NCBI GenBank assembly: GCA_038226305.1
Contig: JBBRQN010000010.1
Location: forward strand, 37,602 to 101,601
Length of the DNA: 64,000 nucleotides
Source: JASLDZ01 sp038226305
GTDB lineage: Bacteria; Pseudomonadota; Alphaproteobacteria; Caulobacterales; Caulobacteraceae
Reading direction: 5' to 3'
Shown in pieces: positions 48,915 through 57,685 of this stretch (position 1 is the first letter of the stretch; the number at the start of each line of letters is the position of its first letter). The notes under the pieces were generated by a model. The model did no database searches, was not told where the DNA came from, and saw only the letters and a program-made list of their open reading frames with translations. The translations under genes were made by a program, and so were the position numbers.

Positions 48915-49550
48915 ATGACGACCTTCGCCCTTCCAGAACTGCCCTACGCTTACGACGCTCTGCAGCCCACGATCTCCAAGGAGATCATGACCCTGCACCA
49001 CGACAAGCACCACGCGACCTACGTGACCAACGTCAACAAGTTCCTGGCCGAAAAGGGTGCTTCCGCCACCGACATGGAGTCGCTGGTCAAGGCGTCGAAG
49101 GACACCGACCAGCCCATGTTCAACAACGCTGGTCAGGCCTGGAACCACGGCTTCTTCTGGAACGTGATGTCGCCCAACGGCGGCCAGCCCACGGGCGGCC
49201 TCGCCAAGGCCATCGAGACCTATGGCGGCATGGCCAAGCTTCGCGAGAAGTTCGTGGCCGATGGCGTCGGCCAGTTCGGCTCCGGCTGGGTGTGGCTGCA
49301 GGCCAAGCCGGACGGCACTCTCGAGACCCTCAAGACCGCCAACGGCGACACCGCGCTCCTCAAGGAGGGCGTGCCCGTGCTCGGCTGCGACGTGTGGGAA
49401 CACGCCTACTACCTCGACTACAAGCAGGACCGGAAAGGCTACCTCGAAGCCTGGTTCGACAAGCTCGTGAACTGGGAGTTCGCCAGCAAGCAGTACGACG
49501 CGGCCACCGGTTCGGGCCAGGCCTACACCTACCCCGCCCCCACCGCCTGA
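48915..49550 (+). CDS. sodB: Superoxide dismutase [Fe]
   Basis: A 211-residue cytoplasmic Fe/Mn-family enzyme. Metal ligands are in TLHHDKHHATYV (H28 region), NHGFFWNVM and DVWEHAYYLDYKQDR (Asp and His). The sequence AGQAWNHGFFW with an N-domain Gln favours iron over manganese. It dismutates superoxide in the cytoplasm, complementing the periplasmic SodC encoded 1.7 kb upstream. AGGAG lies 8 bp before ATG 48915. A hairpin follows the stop. Confidence 0.96.
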   Translation: MTTFALPELPYAYDALQPTISKEIMTLHHDKHHATYVTNVNKFLAEKGASATDMESLVKASKDTDQPMFNNAGQAWNHGFFWNVMSPNGGQPTGGLAKAIETYGGMAKLREKFVADGVGQFGSGWVWLQAKPDGTLETLKTANGDTALLKEGVPVLGCDVWEHAYYLDYKQDRKGYLEAWFDKLVNWEFASKQYDAATGSGQAYTYPAPTA

Positions 49551-49569
49551 CGGCGAAACGACCGCTCAG

Positions 49570-49601
49570 CCAAGCTTTGGGGAACAGCACCCCAGGCTTG
49601 G
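49570..49601 (+). terminator. Hairpin downstream of sodB
   Basis: CCAAGCTTTGGGG pairs imperfectly (one bulge) with CCCCAGGCTTGG around a 7-base loop, starting 20 bp after the sodB stop. It overlaps the EcfG-type promoter at 49581-49605, so the same bases could end one transcript and start the next. Confidence 0.55.
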
Positions 49602-49605
49602 CGTT
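49581..49605 (+). promoter_or_regulatory. EcfG-type general stress promoter of the DUF1328 gene
   Basis: GGAAC (49581-49585), a 16-base spacer and CGTT (49602-49605), a perfect EcfG/SigT consensus, 54 bp upstream of the small DUF1328 gene. DUF1328 proteins are frequent members of the general stress regulon in alphaproteobacteria. Confidence 0.75.
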
Positions 49606-49658
49606 CGGGATGGTATGGAGGCGCATCGCCTCCCCATTCATAATCCGGGAGGCCTGAC

Positions 49659-49826
49659 ATGCTGCAGTGGGCTCTGATCTTTCTCGTCGTGGCGCTGGTC
49701 GCCGGTGTGCTCGGCTTCGGCAACATCGCCGCTGGTGCCGCGGGCATCGCCAAGATCCTGTTCCTGATCTTCGTGGTTCTGTTCCTCGTGTCGCTGGTCA
49801 TGCACTTGGTGCGCGGCCGCCGCTAA
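49659..49826 (+). CDS. DUF1328 small membrane protein
   Basis: A 55-residue inner membrane protein with two hydrophobic helices (about 2-18 and 30-50) joined by GFGNIAAGAAGIAK, ending in VRGRR. This is the DUF1328 (YtjA-like) family; it begins MLQWALIFLV like most members. GGGAGG lies about 7 bp before ATG 49659. Function unknown; it is a typical stress-induced envelope peptide, consistent with the EcfG-type promoter upstream. Confidence 0.9.
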   Translation: MLQWALIFLVVALVAGVLGFGNIAAGAAGIAKILFLIFVVLFLVSLVMHLVRGRR

Positions 49827-49855
49827 GCCGCAAGGCTGCAACACCACATTGGCGA

Positions 49856-49885
49856 GGGGCGGCGGGCCGAGGGGTCCGCCGTCCC
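49856..49885. terminator. Bidirectional hairpin between DUF1328 and metallophosphoesterase genes
   Basis: A 13 bp stem (GGGGCGGCGGGCC / GGTCCGCCGTCCC, two G-U pairs in the plus-strand RNA) with a GAGG loop, followed by TTCTGCATT. It lies between two convergent genes. Confidence 0.6.
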
Positions 49886-49907
49886 TTCTGCATTACGCCG
49901 GCTGTCG

Positions 49908-50696
49908 TCAGCGTCGGGGGCGGCGGGGCAGGGTCCAGTCGCGGAAGGGCTCGAACCGTTCGCCGGTCCAGCCCTGGGCGCAGATGCGGATTTCGCGGTC
50001 GTCCCATTCTACGGTGTTGAAGCTCGGCGGCGTGCCGCGCAGGCGCACCGAAAGCGTGCCGGCACCCACCGCATAGGTCAGCCCGTCGCCATCGGGCAGG
50101 TTCACCGCGAACGGGTTGTGGACGTGGCCCGAGAGGATCAGATCCACGCCCCCCTCGGCCAGCAGCGCCGCCGCCAAGGGGCCGCGGTGAACGCCGCCGG
50201 TCACCGGCGCGCCCTCCGCTTCCACCAGCGGATGATGCAGGCCCACCACCCGCAGGGCCCCGGGATCGGCCGTGGCCAAATCGCGCGCCGCTGCGCGACA
50301 GAGGTTCAGATTGATCGCGCCCTTGGACCAGTCTGGCCGGGGCTGGGCCCCGCGCGAGGTGTTGATCATCCGCACGCCCAGGGCCGCACTGTCGAACCCA
50401 ACACCTGAGGACGGGCCGATCCACCGCCGATACCGCCCGAAGGGACGCAGCGCGCGCAGCGGGATGTTCCAGTAGGGCGTGTCGTGGTTGCCCGGGGTGG
50501 CGACCAGGGGCTGCGGCAGCCGCGCGAGCCATGCCGCCCCCGCCTGAAACTCCCGCGGGAGGCCGTTCAGCGTCACGTCGCCGGTCATCACGGTGAGCAT
50601 GGGGTCGTAGGCGTGAGCGAAGGCGACGGCCGCCTCTGCCGCCGCCACGTCCTCGCCGCCGAAATGCACGTCGGTGAGGTGTAGAAGCCGGGGCAT
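49908..50696 (-). CDS. Metallophosphoesterase (calcineurin-like)
   Basis: A 262-residue two-metal phosphoesterase. Metal motifs in order are LLHLTDVHFGGED (DxH), MLTVMTGDVT (GD), ATPGNHDTPYW (GNHD), LHHPLVEAE (H) and LSGHVHNPFAV (GHxH). The substrate is unknown; candidates are cyclic nucleotides, nucleotides or phospholipids. Its ATG overlaps the stop of the upstream lipid-kinase gene by 1 bp (TGATG), a coupled pair that may act on related phosphorylated lipids. Confidence 0.9.
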   Translation of the reverse strand: MPRLLHLTDVHFGGEDVAAAEAAVAFAHAYDPMLTVMTGDVTLNGLPREFQAGAAWLARLPQPLVATPGNHDTPYWNIPLRALRPFGRYRRWIGPSSGVGFDSAALGVRMINTSRGAQPRPDWSKGAINLNLCRAAARDLATADPGALRVVGLHHPLVEAEGAPVTGGVHRGPLAAALLAEGGVDLILSGHVHNPFAVNLPDGDGLTYAVGAGTLSVRLRGTPPSFNTVEWDDREIRICAQGWTGERFEPFRDWTLPRRPRR

Positions 50697-51679
50697 CAGC
50701 CGGCGACCACCTCCGAAACGGCCGCTGTCACGGGAGCCTCGCTCCGGGTCTGGCGCTGCTCCTCGGCGGCGGCATCGGGCTTGGTGAGGTCCAGCGCCAG
50801 GGCGCGGAAGGCGGCCGGAATGAAGCGAATGCTGGCCGAATCGCCGAAGCGGTGCGGCTCCCCGTCGAGCACGGCGTGGATCCGCCCGCGCTGCCACACC
50901 CGGCCTGTGCGGCAGGTCTGTACGGTGACCGAGGGATCGTTGCGCCAGTCGCCGAACAGCATGTGCGCGCCCAGCCGCACAGCCTCGCCCGCGCCCTTGG
51001 GGTCGAGGGCCGAAGCCTCCAGCACGTCGTCCCGGGTCAGGCCCTTGGAAACCAGGGGGCACATCAGGGTCAAAGCCTCGGTGCGCGACCGCACGCCCCC
51101 GTCGAGGCAGAAGCGCAGGCTGCCCGTGAACGCGCGCTTTAGTGCCCGCTGGCCGCGCAGGAAGGCGAGCTTCAGATTGCCCTTGCGGACGGCCTCCCGC
51201 GCGGGCGCCCACAGGGCCGGCGCGCCCAGGATGGCGGCGACATAGAAACGGTTGCCGTCGATTTCCCCGCCGGAGATCATGCGCTCCTCGCCAGACTGCA
51301 GCGCCTTCTCCAGGCCATCTCGCCAGGGAATGGCCCCATAGATCGCGTGGGGCAGCATGTTCATGGTGCCTCCCGCCAGCGGTGCCAGAAGCGGACCCTT
51401 GGGCCCGCATAGCGTCGCCGCCAGCCTCGCCGTGCCGTCGCCTGCGAGGAGGATCAAGAGGTCGGGCTTGGCGGCCACGGCTTCCTTGAGGGCGGATTCG
51501 ATCTCGCTGGGCTGCACCTCCACAACCTCGGCTTCCAGGCCGTGCGATTCGAGGATGGCGCGCAGGGCCTCGGCCGCGCCCGGTTCCACGCTGCCGGAGA
51601 GCGGGTTCACCACGGCCCGCACCCGCTGGATCGTGGGGCGAGCGCCCTTGGACGGCGAGGAGGTCTGCGCATCGGTCAT
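50696..51679 (-). CDS. Diacylglycerol/lipid kinase family protein
   Basis: A 327-residue DAGK-catalytic-domain protein. The N-domain begins RVRAVVNPLSGS and has LLILLAGDGTARL in place of the usual GGDGT loop, then PLAGGTMNMLPHAIYG. The C-terminal domain contains VLDGEPHRFG, the D-G-E of lipid kinases. It phosphorylates a diacylglycerol or sphingoid-like lipid at the inner membrane. It is followed by the coupled metallophosphoesterase gene. Confidence 0.85.
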   Translation of the reverse strand: MTDAQTSSPSKGARPTIQRVRAVVNPLSGSVEPGAAEALRAILESHGLEAEVVEVQPSEIESALKEAVAAKPDLLILLAGDGTARLAATLCGPKGPLLAPLAGGTMNMLPHAIYGAIPWRDGLEKALQSGEERMISGGEIDGNRFYVAAILGAPALWAPAREAVRKGNLKLAFLRGQRALKRAFTGSLRFCLDGGVRSRTEALTLMCPLVSKGLTRDDVLEASALDPKGAGEAVRLGAHMLFGDWRNDPSVTVQTCRTGRVWQRGRIHAVLDGEPHRFGDSASIRFIPAAFRALALDLTKPDAAAEEQRQTRSEAPVTAAVSEVVAG

Positions 51680-51798
51680 GGGCGTTCAACTCCCTCTAAC
51701 GGCTACGGTTCCTGTCTCCTGGGTGCGGCCGTGGCGCGCATTGACCGGGCGCCGCGTCCACGCTCTTGCTCGCCGGGGGCGAAGCGGCGGAGACGGGC

Positions 51799-52107
51799 AT
51801 GAACAGGTGGGTCGGGGCGATGTTGTGCGCCACGCTTTTGGCAGTCGGCGCCTGCGCCACGGGTCGTCGTGGCCCGCCGCCCCCGCCACCTCCGCCCAGC
51901 GCGACGGTCTTCAGGCCGGATGCTGCAACGCCGGCCCCGGCGCGCGCCGGCCCGGCCCGTGCCCAGCCCGCCGGTTCAACTTGCCGCTTTTGTGTGACCG
52001 CCGATCCTGCGAAACGGCAGTACTTCGACCAGCGCCGCAAACGCTATTACTACTTCGAACGCAGCCGGAAGGCGTACTTCTGGGAAAACGGAGAGCCCAA
52101 GTCGTGA
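51799..52107 (+). CDS. Small lipoprotein
   Basis: A 102-residue lipoprotein: the signal sequence ends in a lipobox (LLAVGAC), giving a lipidated cysteine at residue 19. Then come a run of eight prolines, an Ala/Pro-rich linker, and a C-terminal segment with CRFC and an aromatic, basic patch (RRKRYYYFERSRKAYFWENG). No family recognised. GGAG 6 bp upstream supports ATG 51799. It overlaps the OmpA-like lipoprotein gene by 4 bp, so the two likely act together in the outer membrane. Confidence 0.75.
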   Translation: MNRWVGAMLCATLLAVGACATGRRGPPPPPPPPSATVFRPDAATPAPARAGPARAQPAGSTCRFCVTADPAKRQYFDQRRKRYYYFERSRKAYFWENGEPKS

Positions 52108-52589
52108 CGCTTCCCTCGATCCCCCGCCACAGGACGTTCGCGTTCGGTCTGGCCGTTTGCCTGCTGGCCGTGCCCGTGGGGCTGAGCGGCTGCGGTGGAA
52201 TGAAGATGGGCGGGGGCGTGCCGGCCTTCGAACGGGCTGAGCAGCCCTGCAAGGACTCAAGCTTTCCTATCTACTTCGACAAGGATTCGGACCAGCTGAC
52301 CGCCGACGCCCGCCAGCTGGTCAACGCGATGGGCTCGCGGATGAAGGCCTGCAAGGTCAAGGGGGCCGAGGTCGTGGGGCTAGCCGACGCGGGCGGGCCT
52401 GCGGAGCGCAGCGTCGAGCTGTCCCGCCGCCGGGCCGACAGCGTGGCCAAGGCCCTGGCCGAAGCCGGCCTTCCCGCGCCGAAGATGGACATCGAAGCCT
52501 CAGGCGCATCGGGCGCCCTGACGCCTGCCGGGCGGCCCGAGCCTCTGCGGCGCCGAACCGAAGTGATCCTGCACGTCGTGCCAGCCTGA
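52104..52589 (+). CDS. OmpA-family lipoprotein
   Basis: A 161-residue protein with a lipoprotein signal ending VGLSGCGG and an OmpA-like peptidoglycan-binding domain (about 52-160): FPIYFDKDSDQLTADARQL, then VVGLADAGGPAERSVELSRR with the diaminopimelate-contact Arg in LSRRRADSVAKAL. It would tether the outer membrane to peptidoglycan, like Pal but shorter. GTG 52104 overlaps the preceding lipoprotein stop (GTGA); the longer frame upstream is a shadow of the lipid kinase region. Confidence 0.82.
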   Translation: MTLPSIPRHRTFAFGLAVCLLAVPVGLSGCGGMKMGGGVPAFERAEQPCKDSSFPIYFDKDSDQLTADARQLVNAMGSRMKACKVKGAEVVGLADAGGPAERSVELSRRRADSVAKALAEAGLPAPKMDIEASGASGALTPAGRPEPLRRRTEVILHVVPA

Positions 52590-52777
52590 GGCCGACCGGC
52601 TGGAAAGTGGGGGGCGGAGGCGACAAGCCGGTGGGGGACCGGACGACGAGGGGGCGTCGTCGCCTCCGCTAACCTTGAAAGCCTCGACCGCCGTCCTTTG
52701 TTCCCGGTCGCCCGATTTGGCGGCGAGCCGGCGCTCTGCACCCGCGCCGGATTTGATATCCCGACCTGAAGGCGGCA

Positions 52778-52802
52778 GGAACGCCCGCTCGGTCGTCACG
52801 TC
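52778..52802 (+). promoter_or_regulatory. Near-consensus EcfG-type promoter
   Basis: GGAAC (52778-52782), a 16-base spacer and CGTC (52799-52802); one mismatch to GGAAC-N16-CGTT. It lies 30 bp upstream of the small membrane protein gene at 52833. Confidence 0.45.
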
Positions 52803-52832
52803 GGCCTAAAGAAAACGGAGACTTGTCGTCAG

Positions 52833-53102
52833 ATGCCAGATCCCAACCACCCCACGCCCGGCGATTCCGATCCGGAACATAACCCGTCGGGCGATGGCGT
52901 GAACATCACCGAAGACGCCGTGGCGCAGGGCAGGACCGGAACGCGCACCTTCGCGATCCTGATCGTTTCCCTGGTGCTCGTGGTGCTGGTGCTGTTCGGC
53001 CTCTTCGGCATGCACGCGCCGCGCTCCGCCAATACGGCGGCGACCGATAAGGCGACGGCCGCCCAGACGGCGACCACGCCCGCGCCCACCCCCGGAAGCT
53101 AA
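52833..53102 (+). CDS. Small single-pass membrane protein, possibly stress-induced
   Basis: An 89-residue protein with an acidic N-terminal domain (1-40, rich in Asp, Pro and Gly), one membrane helix (about 45-65, FAILIVSLVLVVLVLFGLFG) and a Thr/Ala-rich tail ending TPAPTPGS. No family recognised. ATG 52833 follows AACGGAGAC about 15 bp upstream. A near-consensus EcfG promoter lies upstream and a strong hairpin follows the stop, so this is a monocistronic unit. Confidence 0.68.
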   Translation: MPDPNHPTPGDSDPEHNPSGDGVNITEDAVAQGRTGTRTFAILIVSLVLVVLVLFGLFGMHAPRSANTAATDKATAAQTATTPAPTPGS

Positions 53103-53107
53103 CATCT

Positions 53108-53137
53108 GAAGGGAGGGTGCGAAGGCACCCTCCCTTC
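53108..53137 (+). terminator. Strong terminator hairpin
   Basis: Perfect 13 bp inverted repeat (GAAGGGAGGGTGC / GCACCCTCCCTTC) with a GAAG tetraloop, 5 bp after the stop of the small membrane protein gene. No T tract follows. Confidence 0.8.
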
Positions 53138-53249
53138 GCGGCGACGTCCGCTTTTCGACATGTTTTCGCGAACGCTTCGCAATAGCGCTTGTGCGCGACC
53201 GACTCTCAGATAAGAACGCTTCTCATAATCACGTTCTTTCGAGAGTGCC

Positions 53250-55694
53250 GTGCGTCGATCGTCTTCCCTGGCTTCCTGCCTCATTGCTCCTTCCGTCATG
53301 GCCTGGGGTGCATGGGGCGGAGCGGCTCAGGCGCAGGCCGCCCATACGTTCCCGCCCCTCGGCGCGGCGCTTGCCGCGAGTTCCCTGACCGTTGAGCCGC
53401 AGAGCGTCTCGGCGGTGGAGGTGATGGCGCAGGGCAACGCGCAGAAGCAGGCGCTCGGCCTGTCCACCACCGTTTCGACCTCGGTTCAGGACACGCCGCA
53501 GATCGTCAACGTGATCCCGCACGAGCTGATCGAAGAGCAGCACATCACCACGCTGGAGCAGGCGCTGCGCGACTCGCCGGGCATCACCGTCGCCATCGGC
53601 GAGGGCGGGACGCTGGCGGGCGACCAGTTCAAGATTCGCGGTCTGGACGCCAACAACGACATCTACACCGATGGCCTGCGCGACTTCGGCGTCTATGCCC
53701 GCGACGCCTTCGACTATCAGGAGGTGCAGGTGTTGAAGGGCCCGGCCGGGGCCATGTTCGGCCGGGGCACCACGGGCGGCGCGATCAACACGATCTCAAA
53801 GCAGGCCTCGACCCGCCGGGATTTCATCAGCGCCGACGCCACGGTCGGGACCGGCGACTATTACCGCGTCACCGCCGACATGAACCACGTCATCAACGCC
53901 ACGACGGCCGTGCGCCTGAACCTGATGGGCAACTCGAGCGGCGTCACCGGCCGTGACCGGGTGGGCTCGGACCGCTGGGGCATCGCCGCCAACCTCGGAC
54001 TGGGCCTGGGCACGTCCAAGACCTTCACGCTGAACTTCCTGCACCAACAGGACGACCGCGTGCCCGACTACGGCATCATCATCGGCGCCCCCACCGGCGT
54101 CGTGCGCGCCCTGCCCGCCACCGAATACGGCCTGAACAAGCGCATCTTCGAACAGTTCGACGGCGACCGCGACCGCACCCGGGCCGACCTTCTGACCGGC
54201 CGCTTCACCTGGGTGCTGGCGCCCAACCTGACCCTCTCCAGCGACACGCGCCTGGCCAGCTACGACCGCTATTTCCAGTACACGAGCGTGGACAGCTGCC
54301 TCGTCAACGCGGTCACCAAGCAGACCTGCATCGACGCCCTGATCGACAACGACGCGGCCACCAAGCCGCTCATCACCTTCGGCGGCGGCAGCCCCTACAG
54401 CCAGCGGGCCTGGGGTTTCCAGAACATCTCCAGCCTGCACGGAAGCTTCGACGTCGCGGGCTTCAAGAACGAGATCGTGGCGGGGACGGACTTCAACCAC
54501 CAGGAGAACAGGAAGGCGTTCTTCGCCTATACCCTGCCGCCGCTCTCTTCCGGCATCTATGCGCCCGGCACGACGGTAGCGGCGCGCAACGCCATCGCCA
54601 TCAACCTGCTCACCGGCGGCGGGGCCATGCCTGCGGGCTACACCGTGTTCCGGCCGAGCGTTCAGCCGGGCGTGGCGGCGACGGGCATTCCGCTGACCAA
54701 CATCACCACGAGCGCCTACATCCTGGGCTCGAATGGCACGGCGGACGATGCGGCCGGCTTCGTGACCGACCGCCTGTGGTTCACCCCGACCCTGTCTCTG
54801 ATCGCGGGTGCCCGCTACGACGTCTACAACGCGGAGTTCAGCAACCTCCTGATCTCCGGCGCCACCACGAGCTTCCACAACAACTCGCACCTCGTCAGCC
54901 CCAGGGCATCGCTAGTGTGGGAGCCGAGCGCGGCGGCGACCTACTACGTCAGCTACGGTAAGTCGGCGACGCCCATCGGCACGGCCATCGTCGGGTCCGC
55001 CACCCCCATCGCCTCGACGACCCAGGCCTATGCGCCGGACGAGGGCGAGACCTATGAGTTCGGGGCCAAGGGCACGCTCTTCGGCAGCCGCCTGGGGTGG
55101 GATGCGGCCTACTTCCACGTCAACAAGGCCAACGCCAAGCAGGCCGACCCGGCCTCCGGCGAGATCAACGCCCAGTCGAGCCAGAAGCAGACCTTCGAAG
55201 GGGTTGAGCTGGGCTTGAACGGCAAGCTCACCGACGCCTGGTCGGTGAATGTGGCCTACACCTACATCGACTCTCGGGTGCGCCAGGACCTGACCTGCAC
55301 GACCACGACCCCGATCCGCTGCTTCGACAATCCGGTGACGACGGGGACACAGGTCTATCAGGTGCCCAAGAACTCGGCTTTCGTGTGGACGAGCTATTCG
55401 TTCCGCAAGTGGGTGCCTGGCCTGTCTGCGGCGGGCGGGTTCACCTATCAGGACGAGCTGCACGTTCGCTACACCACCACCGGCACCGCGCCGAACCTCG
55501 TCTTGACGCGGGATGCGGTGGTGCCCTCCACCTTCTCCCTCGACGGGCTGGTGGAGTACGAAACGCGCACGTGGCGCTTCGCCCTGAACGCCTACAACCT
55601 GACCGACCGGCTGAACTACGGCCAGAGCTTCGGCAACCGCGCCGCGCCCGCTCAGGGCCGCACCTTCCTGGCCACGGTGGGCTACAAGTTCTGA
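53250..55694 (+). CDS. TonB-dependent siderophore receptor (Fiu/catecholate type)
   Basis: An 814-residue outer membrane receptor with a signal peptide (1-28) and a TonB-box-like region near SVSAVEVMAQG. The plug domain shows TLEQALRDSPGITVAIGEGG, FKIRGLDANNDIYTDGLRDFG and VQVLKGPAGAMFGRGTTGGAIN, the typical siderophore receptor plug. The 22-strand barrel ends with the aromatic LATVGYKF. Downstream is the PiuC-like hydroxylase, a partner of Fiu/PiuA-type receptors for catecholate iron. Iron regulation is likely; only a weak Fur-like palindrome is visible near 53211-53225. Confidence 0.92.
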   Translation: MRRSSSLASCLIAPSVMAWGAWGGAAQAQAAHTFPPLGAALAASSLTVEPQSVSAVEVMAQGNAQKQALGLSTTVSTSVQDTPQIVNVIPHELIEEQHITTLEQALRDSPGITVAIGEGGTLAGDQFKIRGLDANNDIYTDGLRDFGVYARDAFDYQEVQVLKGPAGAMFGRGTTGGAINTISKQASTRRDFISADATVGTGDYYRVTADMNHVINATTAVRLNLMGNSSGVTGRDRVGSDRWGIAANLGLGLGTSKTFTLNFLHQQDDRVPDYGIIIGAPTGVVRALPATEYGLNKRIFEQFDGDRDRTRADLLTGRFTWVLAPNLTLSSDTRLASYDRYFQYTSVDSCLVNAVTKQTCIDALIDNDAATKPLITFGGGSPYSQRAWGFQNISSLHGSFDVAGFKNEIVAGTDFNHQENRKAFFAYTLPPLSSGIYAPGTTVAARNAIAINLLTGGGAMPAGYTVFRPSVQPGVAATGIPLTNITTSAYILGSNGTADDAAGFVTDRLWFTPTLSLIAGARYDVYNAEFSNLLISGATTSFHNNSHLVSPRASLVWEPSAAATYYVSYGKSATPIGTAIVGSATPIASTTQAYAPDEGETYEFGAKGTLFGSRLGWDAAYFHVNKANAKQADPASGEINAQSSQKQTFEGVELGLNGKLTDAWSVNVAYTYIDSRVRQDLTCTTTTPIRCFDNPVTTGTQVYQVPKNSAFVWTSYSFRKWVPGLSAAGGFTYQDELHVRYTTTGTAPNLVLTRDAVVPSTFSLDGLVEYETRTWRFALNAYNLTDRLNYGQSFGNRAAPAQGRTFLATVGYKF

Positions 55695-55723
55695 GCCGGG
55701 TGCTCCCGGGCTAGGATCGCTTC

Positions 55724-56401
55724 ATGCTGGTCGCCATCCCCGATGTTCTGACACCCGACCAGCTGGCCCATGCCCGCACCGTTCTGGAGGGTGGCGAATG
55801 GGTCGACGGGCGGGTCACAGCCGGCGCGCAGTCGGCCAGGACGAAGAACAACCTGCAGATTCCCGAGGGCTCTGCGGCCGCTCGCGAGCTGGGCGAGGTG
55901 ATCCTGCGGGCGCTGGGCTCGAACGAGGCGTTCGTCTCCGCCGCCTTGCCGCTGCGCGTGTTTCCGCCGCTGTTCAATCGCTACGACGTGGGCCACGGCT
56001 TCGGGGCGCACGTGGACAACGCCATCCGCTTCGCAGGCGGCCAGCGCTTTCGCACCGATGTGTCCTGCACCCTCTTCCTCACCGACCCGGCCGACTACGA
56101 CGGCGGGGAGCTTGTGATCGAGGACGCTTTCGGCGAGCAGCGGGTGAAGCTGCCCGCAGGCCACATGATCGTCTACCCGGGCACGAGCCTGCATCGGGTG
56201 GAGCCCGTCACCCGCGGCTCGCGCTGGGCCAGCTTCTTCTGGGTGCAGTCGATGGTGGCCGACGACGGCCGTCGCACTCTCCTGCACGGGCTCGACACCA
56301 GCGTGATGGAGACGCGCACAAAGCTGGGAGACGCAGACCCCGCGGTGCTGCGTCTGACCGCGACCTACCACAACCTTTTGCGCATGTGGGCGCAGGCCTA
56401 A
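55724..56401 (+). CDS. piuC: Fe(II)/2-oxoglutarate-dependent PKHD-type hydroxylase (PiuC-like)
   Basis: A 225-residue dioxygenase. The metal site is HVD (H96, D98) and H157 in GTSLHRVEPV, with R167 for 2-oxoglutarate. The sequence TKNNLQIPEGS and RFRTDVSCTLFLTDP are PiuC/YbiX signatures. It follows the catecholate receptor gene after 29 bp, as in many iron-uptake loci, and probably acts on the imported siderophore or the receptor system; its exact substrate is not known. Confidence 0.9.
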   Translation: MLVAIPDVLTPDQLAHARTVLEGGEWVDGRVTAGAQSARTKNNLQIPEGSAAARELGEVILRALGSNEAFVSAALPLRVFPPLFNRYDVGHGFGAHVDNAIRFAGGQRFRTDVSCTLFLTDPADYDGGELVIEDAFGEQRVKLPAGHMIVYPGTSLHRVEPVTRGSRWASFFWVQSMVADDGRRTLLHGLDTSVMETRTKLGDADPAVLRLTATYHNLLRMWAQA

Positions 56402-56450
56402 GCGCTCCCTAGCAGCCTGCGCGTGCATCCACCGCCCCACGGGGCGACGA

Positions 56451-57656
56451 TCAAATCGCCGGCAGCGATGATGGGTCGTGCCGTTGCCGACGGTCGAAGC
56501 TCAGGCCCAGCACGGCACAGCCGGCCAGCGCGGCCCCCACCAGCCAGAGGCAGGCCGTCCAGCCCGCGGTCTCGAACACGGCCCCGATCAATGCCGCCCC
56601 TGCGAGGCCCCCCGCGAAGTAGGCGGCGAGGTAGAGCCCGCTGGCGGTGCTCTTGGCCGCGCCGGCTGTGCGGCTCACCTGTCCGGTGGCGGTGGCCTGG
56701 GCGAAGAACGTGCCGAGCGCCATCAGCACCATGCCCGCGATCACCCCGATCAGGCTCGAAGCGGCCAGCAGGCACAGGCCGACCGCCGCCACGATCAGCC
56801 CTCCGAACAGGCTGTTCCGTGCCCCGAAGCGCTGGGCCACAGAGCCCGCGGCCGGGGTGGCGATGATCGAGGGCGCGAACACGAAGTAGATTAGCCCGAG
56901 GCTCATCATGCCGAGCCCGAGGGGCGGGCGCATCAGGACGAAGTTGACGTAGCTGAACACGCCGATGAACGAGAACAGGATCAGAAAGCCGATGCCGTAG
57001 CCGGCCAGGAGCTTGGGCAGAAGCGCGCCTCGCACCGATAGCCTGCCCGCCGCCTCGCCTGCGGGCCGCATGCGGGGCTGGATCGCCACCGCGGCCAGCA
57101 CCGCACCGACGAGGTTGAGAGCGGCAAACACGAGGAACGCCGTGCCCGTGCCGTAGAGCCCCGCCGTGATCGCCGATACCAGCCGCCCCACGAGGTTGGA
57201 GGCCACGTTGCCGGTGATGTAGGCGGCGAAAGCCCCGGCCTGACGCTGCGGCGTGCAGCTTTCGCCCAGGTGGGACAGGGTGAGCGTGAACGCGCAACTC
57301 ATGCAGAGGCCCTGAGCCACCCGCAGGCCCGCGAAGACGCCGAGGTTGGGCGCGAAGATCAGCAGCACCGACGGCACCGCCAGGACGACGAGGCTGACGA
57401 CGATGCCCTTTCGCCGGTCCAGCCCCCCACCGAACAGGGCCGTGAGCAAGGCTCCGACCGACATGCCCGCGGTCGAGGCGTTCACCGCCACGCCGATCTC
57501 GCTGGGCCGGGCGCCGTAGTGCTGGGCCAGCAGGGGCAGGATGGCCTGCGCTGCGAACAAGTCGACCAGGGTGAAGAAGGCGATCAGCGCGATCACCGCC
57601 GACGTGAGCCGCGGGGCGAAACGCGGTCGCTCTTGAGCGTCGGCAACGGTGGTCAT
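56451..57656 (-). CDS. MFS transporter
   Basis: A 401-residue protein with twelve membrane helices. The helix 2-3 loop carries the family A-motif-like FGGGLDRRKG, and the middle loop is short and polar (IQPRMRPAGEAAG). It belongs to the MFS group of drug or metabolite exporters (YnfM-like: HYGARPSEIGVAVNASTAGM). Its substrate cannot be told. The gene converges on piuC and starts about 80 bp from the cupin gene stop on the same strand. Confidence 0.85.
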   Translation of the reverse strand: MTTVADAQERPRFAPRLTSAVIALIAFFTLVDLFAAQAILPLLAQHYGARPSEIGVAVNASTAGMSVGALLTALFGGGLDRRKGIVVSLVVLAVPSVLLIFAPNLGVFAGLRVAQGLCMSCAFTLTLSHLGESCTPQRQAGAFAAYITGNVASNLVGRLVSAITAGLYGTGTAFLVFAALNLVGAVLAAVAIQPRMRPAGEAAGRLSVRGALLPKLLAGYGIGFLILFSFIGVFSYVNFVLMRPPLGLGMMSLGLIYFVFAPSIIATPAAGSVAQRFGARNSLFGGLIVAAVGLCLLAASSLIGVIAGMVLMALGTFFAQATATGQVSRTAGAAKSTASGLYLAAYFAGGLAGAALIGAVFETAGWTACLWLVGAALAGCAVLGLSFDRRQRHDPSSLPAI

Positions 57657-57685
57657 GCGGGTCTCTGTGTGAGCGCTGGGGCGAT

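Noticed and set aside
53205..53230. Fur box upstream of the siderophore receptor
   Set aside because: TAAGAAC-G-CTTCTCA is only a partial 7-1-7 palindrome; too weak to list as a site.
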